Position numbers and translations under genes: made by a program
Notes under the pieces: model-generated
Told to the model about the DNA's origin: nothing
The model's input: only the letters and a program-made list of their open reading frames with translations
Databases searched by the model: none
Part shown: piece after piece, positions 6,535-10,160 of the stretch
How positions within the stretch are numbered: the first letter of the stretch is position 1
How the letters are laid out: every line of letters begins with the position of its first letter
DNA from: Actinomycetes bacterium
GTDB taxonomy: Bacteria; Actinomycetota; Actinomycetes; Actinomycetales; Cellulomonadaceae
NCBI GenBank assembly: GCA_023390875.1
Contig: JAEWCA010000495.1
Coordinates: 1 to 10,160, forward strand
DNA length: 10,160 bases
Reading direction: 5' to 3'

Positions 6535-7640
6535 CCGTCGAGTTCCTGGGGGCCGGGTACGGCAACCCGTCGACCGAGACCACGCCGCTCGTCGGGCCCG
6601 TCTGGGACCCGGGATACACCCGGGAGATCGTCCGCGCGCACGAGCAGCACGGCTGGGACCACGTGCTGTTCCCGTACGCGTCGGACGGCGCCGACCCGGC
6701 CCAGGCGGCGGCGTGGGCCGCCGTGCACAGCGACCGCATCCGCCTCCGGGTCGCGCACCGGCCCAACGTCTCGGCCCCGACGTTCGCGGCCAAGACGTTC
6801 GCGACCCTCGACGCGCTCTCCGGGGGACGCGTCACGGTGCACCTCATCGCGGGCGGCCTCACCTCCGACCAACGGGCGGAGGGAGACGTCCTCGACAAGG
6901 ACGCCCGCTACGACCGCCTCGCCGAGTACGCGGACGTCCTGCTGCGCGCGCGCACCTCGGACCGGGCCAGGCCCGGGCTGTCCGCGGGCGGCGCGTCGCT
7001 GCGGGCGCTCCAGGTCGGTGCACGCGTCGCCGACGTGTTCGCGTTCTTCGGCGAGCCGCTCGCGGCCACCGCGGCGCAGGTCGAGCTCCTGCGTGGGTTC
7101 GCCGCTGCCGCGGGCCGGCCGACTCCGCGGCTCCAGATCGCGTTCCGGCCGATCGTCGCGCCGACGGACGACGAGGCATGGGCCAAGGCGCACGCCGTCC
7201 GCGCCCGGATCGACGAGCTCGCCGGGCCGAGCAGACCCGCGCCCCGCACGATGACCGAGGCACCACGAGCACCCGGCGCGCTTCCGGAGAACACCGCGAA
7301 CCTGCGGCTCGCCGAGCTCGCGGCCTCGGGCGAGCGGCACGACCGGGCCCTGTGGACGCCCACCGTGGCGGGCGCGGGCGGCCTGCCGACGAGCGCGACC
7401 GCCCTCGTCGGCTCGTACCGGACCGTCGCCGACGCGCTGCTCGACTACGTCGACCTCGGGTTCGAGATATTCGGCCTGCGCGGCTACGACCTGGTCGCCG
7501 ACGCCGTGGAGTTCGGCGAGCACGTCATCCCGCTCGTCCGGGAGGGCGCGGCCCGCCGGGCGCGGCCCGCGGGAGCGGTCGACCACCCGTCGGAGACGTC
7601 GCACCGCAGGTCGGGCGCCGGGACTACCCTGACGGGATGA
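6531..7640 (+). CDS. SsuD-like flavin monooxygenase with internal shortening
   Basis: This 369-residue LLM protein resembles the alkanesulfonate monooxygenase (SsuD) group: [20 protein letters not shown] (71-90), [19 protein letters not shown] (91-109), and the [20 protein letters not shown] stretch (118-137), all typical. SsuD-type enzymes use FMNH2 and O2 to release sulfite from sulfonates. Between YADVLLRA (133-140) and [17 protein letters not shown] (153-169) only about a dozen residues remain, where relatives have roughly 40, including the usual EGxxYxV and PVQ-PxPPxYFGG motifs. The reading frame is intact on both sides. The last 30 residues are a low-complexity tail overlapping the proA promoter. 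GTG at 6531 overlaps the previous stop and has GGAGG ten bases upstream. Activity is uncertain because of the missing segment. Confidence 0.82.
   Translation: MTVEFLGAGYGNPSTETTPLVGPVWDPGYTREIVRAHEQHGWDHVLFPYASDGADPAQAAAWAAVHSDRIRLRVAHRPNVSAPTFAAKTFATLDALSGGRVTVHLIAGGLTSDQRAEGDVLDKDARYDRLAEYADVLLRARTSDRARPGLSAGGASLRALQVGARVADVFAFFGEPLAATAAQVELLRGFAAAAGRPTPRLQIAFRPIVAPTDDEAWAKAHAVRARIDELAGPSRPAPRTMTEAPRAPGALPENTANLRLAELAASGERHDRALWTPTVAGAGGLPTSATALVGSYRTVADALLDYVDLGFEIFGLRGYDLVADAVEFGEHVIPLVREGAARRARPAGAVDHPSETSHRRSGAGTTLTG
7625..7630 (+). promoter_or_regulatory. -10 box of a probable leaderless proA promoter
   Basis: TACCCT at 7625-7630 fits the actinobacterial TAnnnT -10 pattern and lies six bases before the proA ATG, the spacing expected if transcription begins at or next to the start codon. 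No good -35 and no clear Shine-Dalgarno sequence precede proA, which fits a leaderless mRNA. It would let proA be expressed independently of the upstream operon. Confidence 0.45.
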
Positions 7641-8950
7641 CCGCCTCCCTCGACACGCAGGTGCAGGACACGGCCGCCGCGCAGGTCGACGTCACCGCCG
7701 AGGTCCGTGCCGTCGCGCAGCGCGCCAAGGTCGCGTCCCGGGCGCTCGCGACCGCGAACCGGGCGACGAAGGACGCAGGGCTGCGGGCGCTCGCGGACGC
7801 GCTCGTCGCCGCGACGGAGGAGATCGTCGCGGCGAACGCGCTCGACCTGGCCCGGGGGCGCGAGAACGGCACGTCGGCCGGCCTGCTCGACCGCCTGGCG
7901 CTCACGCCCGCACGCATCGAGGGCATCGCCGACGCGCTGCGCGAGCTCGCGGGCCTGCCCGACCCCGTCGGTGAGGTCGTGCGCGGCTCGACGTTGCCGA
8001 ACGGCCTGCGCCTGCGGCAGGTCCGGGTGCCGATGGGCGTCGTGGGGATGATCTACGAGGCACGCCCGAACGTCACGGTCGACGCCGCCGGGCTCGCGCT
8101 CAAGAGCGGCAACGCGGTCATCCTGCGTGGCGGCACCGCGGCGGCGGAGTCGAACGCGGTGATCGTCGACGTGCTGTCCCGGGCGCTCGTGGCGCAGCGG
8201 CTGCCCGGCGACCTCGTGCAGTCGATCGACGCGTACGGGCGTGAGGGGGCCGTCGCGCTCATGCACGCGCGTGGGCTCGTCGACGTGCTCGTGCCGCGCG
8301 GGGGAGCGGACCTCATCCAGACCGTCGTGCGGGAGTCCACGGTGCCGGTCGTCGAGACGGGCGTCGGCAACGTGCACCTGTACGTCGACGAGAGCGCGGA
8401 CCTGGCCGTCGCGATGCCGATCCTGCTCAACGCGAAGACGCAGCGGGTCGGCGTGTGCAACGCGCTGGAGACCCTGCTCGTGCACCAGGCCGTCGCCGAC
8501 GAGTTCCTGCCGGTCGCCATCGCGGCGCTCGCCGACGAGGGCGTGACGATCCACGGCGACGAGACCACGCTCGCGCTCGCGCCCGACGAGGCCGACGTCG
8601 TGCCGGCCACCGACGAGGACTGGGCGACCGAGTACCTGTCGCTCGACCTCGCCGTGCGGGTCGTCGACGACCTCGACGAGGCGCTCGAGCACATCCGGAC
8701 GTGGAGCAGCGGGCACACCGAGGCGATCGTCACACGCGACCTCGCGGCGTCCGAGCGGTTCGTCGCCGAGGTCGACTCCGCGGCCGTCATGGTGAACGCG
8801 TCGACCCGCTTCACGGACGGCGGCCAGCTGGGCCTGGGCGCCGAGATCGGCATCTCCACGCAGAAGCTCCACGCGCGCGGGCCCATGGGTCTCGCCGAGC
8901 TCACCACCACCAAGTGGATCGTCCACGGCGACGGACACGTCCGGCCCTGA
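7637..8950 (+). CDS. proA: Glutamate-5-semialdehyde dehydrogenase (gamma-glutamyl phosphate reductase)
   Basis: ProA reduces gamma-glutamyl phosphate to glutamate-5-semialdehyde with NADPH, the second step of proline synthesis from glutamate, in the cytosol. The 437 residues match the family with a slightly long N-terminus. [21 protein letters not shown] (131-151) and [19 protein letters not shown] (155-173) build the nucleotide site, [16 protein letters not shown] (268-283) holds the catalytic Cys274, and [16 protein letters not shown] (349-364) is the ProA signature with the HTE motif. [19 protein letters not shown] (401-419) is also typical. ATG at 7637 overlaps the stop of the monooxygenase upstream (ATGA). 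Its usual partner proB is not in the window; instead the monooxygenase operon sits directly upstream. Confidence 0.97.
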   Translation: MTASLDTQVQDTAAAQVDVTAEVRAVAQRAKVASRALATANRATKDAGLRALADALVAATEEIVAANALDLARGRENGTSAGLLDRLALTPARIEGIADALRELAGLPDPVGEVVRGSTLPNGLRLRQVRVPMGVVGMIYEARPNVTVDAAGLALKSGNAVILRGGTAAAESNAVIVDVLSRALVAQRLPGDLVQSIDAYGREGAVALMHARGLVDVLVPRGGADLIQTVVRESTVPVVETGVGNVHLYVDESADLAVAMPILLNAKTQRVGVCNALETLLVHQAVADEFLPVAIAALADEGVTIHGDETTLALAPDEADVVPATDEDWATEYLSLDLAVRVVDDLDEALEHIRTWSSGHTEAIVTRDLAASERFVAEVDSAAVMVNASTRFTDGGQLGLGAEIGISTQKLHARGPMGLAELTTTKWIVHGDGHVRP

Positions 8951-9010
8951 CGGCCCAGCTCACCGTGCGACACTTGTCGCTCGCTCCCGAATCCCCCCAG
9001 GAGGAATGAC

Positions 9011-9166
9011 GTGCACGCTGCCCTGATCGTCGCCGCAGAAGAGGCTGCCGAGCACACGCGCGAGCTGCCGTTCTCGCCCGTCGTCTTCGGTGTCGGCGCG
9101 TTCGTCGGCCTCGTCGCGATGCTGCTCGTCACCTACGCGTTCCGGAGCGTCGGGACCCGCCACTGA
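9011..9166 (+). CDS. Small single-pass membrane protein, 51 residues
   Basis: GTG at 9011 has a perfect AGGAGG six bases upstream (8999-9004) and opens a 51-codon frame ending in TGA. Residues 1-20 are polar and acidic (AAEEAAEHTREL at 8-19). Residues 22-44 form one hydrophobic segment rich in Val, Gly, Phe and Leu, followed by the basic tail FRSVGTRH. The charge pattern predicts the N-terminus outside and the C-terminus inside. I recall similar small proteins between proA and nadD in other actinobacteria, without a known function. The strong ribosome binding site and the position, 60 bases after proA and 15 before nadD, argue that it is real. No catalytic motif is seen. Confidence 0.75.
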   Translation: MHAALIVAAEEAAEHTRELPFSPVVFGVGAFVGLVAMLLVTYAFRSVGTRH

Positions 9167-9181
9167 CCGGGGCGCCGGTCG

Positions 9182-9796
9182 GTGAGGGCCCCTGAGGACA
9201 TGGAGCGTCGACCCCGCGTCGGGGTGATGGGCGGCACGTTCGACCCCGTGCACCACGGGCACCTCGTGGCCGCGAGCGAGGTCGCCGCCCGGTTCGGGCT
9301 CGACGAGGTCGTGTTCGTGCCGACGGGGCACCCGACGTTCAAGCAGGACCAGGACGTCACGGTCGCCGAGCACCGGTACCTGATGACGGTCATCGCGACC
9401 GCGTCGAACCCCAGCTTCACCGTGAGCCGGGTCGACGTGGACCGCGAAGGGCTGACGTTCACCGTCGACACCCTGCGCGACCTCAAGGCGCAGCGCCCTG
9501 ACGCCGAACTGTTCTTCATCACCGGAGCCGACGCGATCGAGCAGATCCTCACGTGGAAAGATGCCGAGGAGCTGTTCACGATGGCGCAGTTCGTGGCGGT
9601 CACCCGCCCCGGGCACACGCTGACCGTGGACGGTCTCCCCGGTGACCGGGTGCACGTCCTCGAGATCCCCGCGCTGGCGATCTCGTCGACCGACGTCCGG
9701 GAGCGTGCCCGAGCCGGGCAGCCCGTCTGGTACCTGGTGCCCGACGGGGTGGTCCAGTACATCGCGAAACACAGGTTGTATCGAGGTCAGTCATGA
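9182..9796 (+). CDS. nadD: Nicotinate-nucleotide adenylyltransferase
   Basis: NadD transfers AMP from ATP to nicotinate mononucleotide, giving deamido-NAD, in NAD synthesis. The 204 residues fit the family. [15 protein letters not shown] (14-28) contains the nucleotidyltransferase GTFDPxHxGH motif, [11 protein letters not shown] (45-55) and [21 protein letters not shown] (111-131) are characteristic, and ISSTDVRER (167-175) is the ATP-binding ISSTxxR motif. The GTG at 9182 has no clear ribosome binding site. ATG at 9200 ([12 protein letters not shown]) is an equally plausible start, though GAGGA lies only one base before it. The stop overlaps the next ATG by ATGA, so the downstream gene is coupled. 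Confidence 0.96.
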   Translation: MRAPEDMERRPRVGVMGGTFDPVHHGHLVAASEVAARFGLDEVVFVPTGHPTFKQDQDVTVAEHRYLMTVIATASNPSFTVSRVDVDREGLTFTVDTLRDLKAQRPDAELFFITGADAIEQILTWKDAEELFTMAQFVAVTRPGHTLTVDGLPGDRVHVLEIPALAISSTDVRERARAGQPVWYLVPDGVVQYIAKHRLYRGQS

Positions 9797-10160
9797 GTGA
9801 ACCCGGAGAGCGGCGCCGACGTCGCGAGCTCGAGCGCGCCGCCGACGAGGGCGGTAACCCCACGTGGGCCGACGGCGGCACGGGTGCCTCCGGCGACCCC
9901 TCGGGTCCGGTCTCCCGACGTGCGATGCGCGCACCCAGCGACACGCCTCAGGTGCCGTCGTGGTCGGCACCGCAGGCGCCTGAGGCCCCCGCACGGTCGC
10001 GCCGCTCCATCCGTGACACCGCGCTCGACCCGACCAGCACGTCGCGCATCGCCCCCGTCCCCGGCGGCACCGGCACCCCCACCTGGTCGGCGCAGCCGAG
10101 CCAGCCCGCGCCGACGGCGTCCCCCCCCGCGCCCCCCCCGGGACGTATAAACAACAACGC
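9793..10160 (+). CDS. Disordered Pro/Ser/Ala-rich protein, N-terminal part
   Basis: ATG at 9793 overlaps the nadD stop and opens a frame that runs off the right edge, giving about 122 codons. The start [20 protein letters not shown] is strongly basic then acidic, followed by low-complexity sequence rich in Pro, Ser, Ala and Thr with recurring Pro-Thr/Ser-Trp-Ala/Ser patterns (PTW near 23, PSW near 61, PTW near 97). No signal peptide or membrane segment appears in this part. In many actinobacteria the gene between nadD and rsfS encodes a LytR-CpsA-Psr-type or other membrane-anchored protein with a disordered cytoplasmic N-terminus. That is a possible identity from position only. Two C8 runs (10121-10128, 10132-10139) and an A-rich end make the last 13 codons doubtful. 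Confidence 0.65.
   Translation, partial: MSEPGERRRRRELERAADEGGNPTWADGGTGASGDPSGPVSRRAMRAPSDTPQVPSWSAPQAPEAPARSRRSIRDTALDPTSTSRIAPVPGGTGTPTWSAQPSQPAPTASPPAPPPGRINNN

Noticed and set aside
4981..8938. Three long minus-strand open frames (4981-6528, 6351-7604, 7484-8938)
   Set aside because: They mirror the monooxygenase and proA genes, show no motifs, and overlap each other.
9006..9026. ATG at 9006 as the start after AGGAGG
   Set aside because: It gives only six codons and sits one base after the AGGAGG; GTG 9011 has proper spacing and a 51-codon frame.
1..10160. tRNA, rRNA, CRISPR array, transposase, attachment site or intrinsic terminator
   Set aside because: No transposase motifs, regular spaced repeats, tRNA-like folds or GC hairpins followed by T runs were found on either strand.

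Overview
The window is very GC-rich, with strong G/C bias at third codon positions, GTG starts, GTGA/ATGA stop-start overlaps and purine-rich ribosome binding sites. Together with the proA - small membrane protein - nadD order, this suggests a high-GC actinobacterium, possibly a Cellulomonas-like member of the Micrococcales. That assignment is inferred from style and gene order, not from a search.

Left part, minus strand (1-2855): an NtaA/SnaA/DszA-type flavin monooxygenase gene (2855 to 1536) is followed by a 160-base leader with its own promoter and a folded RNA resembling the SAM-I/SAM-IV riboswitch clan. This leader precedes a fold-type I PLP aminotransferase (1375 to 155) and the first 41 codons of another luciferase-like monooxygenase that runs off the left edge.

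Middle, plus strand (3113-7640): after a 257-base divergent control region come an NfsA-like nitroreductase, a GNAT acetyltransferase, a single-domain rhodanese, a second GNAT, a CE1758-like luciferase-type monooxygenase and a shortened SsuD-like monooxygenase. All are joined by 1-4 base overlaps. The divergent region holds a TTGACA box inside a perfect 7-bp inverted repeat, and downstream of it a hairpin that shares 22 of 27 positions with the core hairpin of the aminotransferase leader.

Right part, plus strand (7637-10160): housekeeping genes start without a gap. They are proA (ATGA overlap with the last monooxygenase, probable leaderless promoter), a 51-residue single-pass membrane protein, nadD, and the start of a disordered Pro/Ser/Ala-rich protein cut by the window edge. 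The last 40 bases carry two C8 runs and an unusual A-rich end, possibly a contig-end artefact.

Working model (inference): the two divergent transcription units form a scavenging locus for organic sulfur. Acetyltransferases would protect or activate a thioether amino acid, several FMNH2-dependent monooxygenases would cleave C-S bonds, the nitroreductase could supply reduced flavin, the rhodanese would move released sulfur, and the aminotransferase would process the carbon skeleton. Related structured leaders on both arms could tie the locus to sulfur or SAM status. The arrangement recalls SnaA/SnaB-type acetylation-dependent sulfur salvage, but this gene combination is not one I recognise as described.
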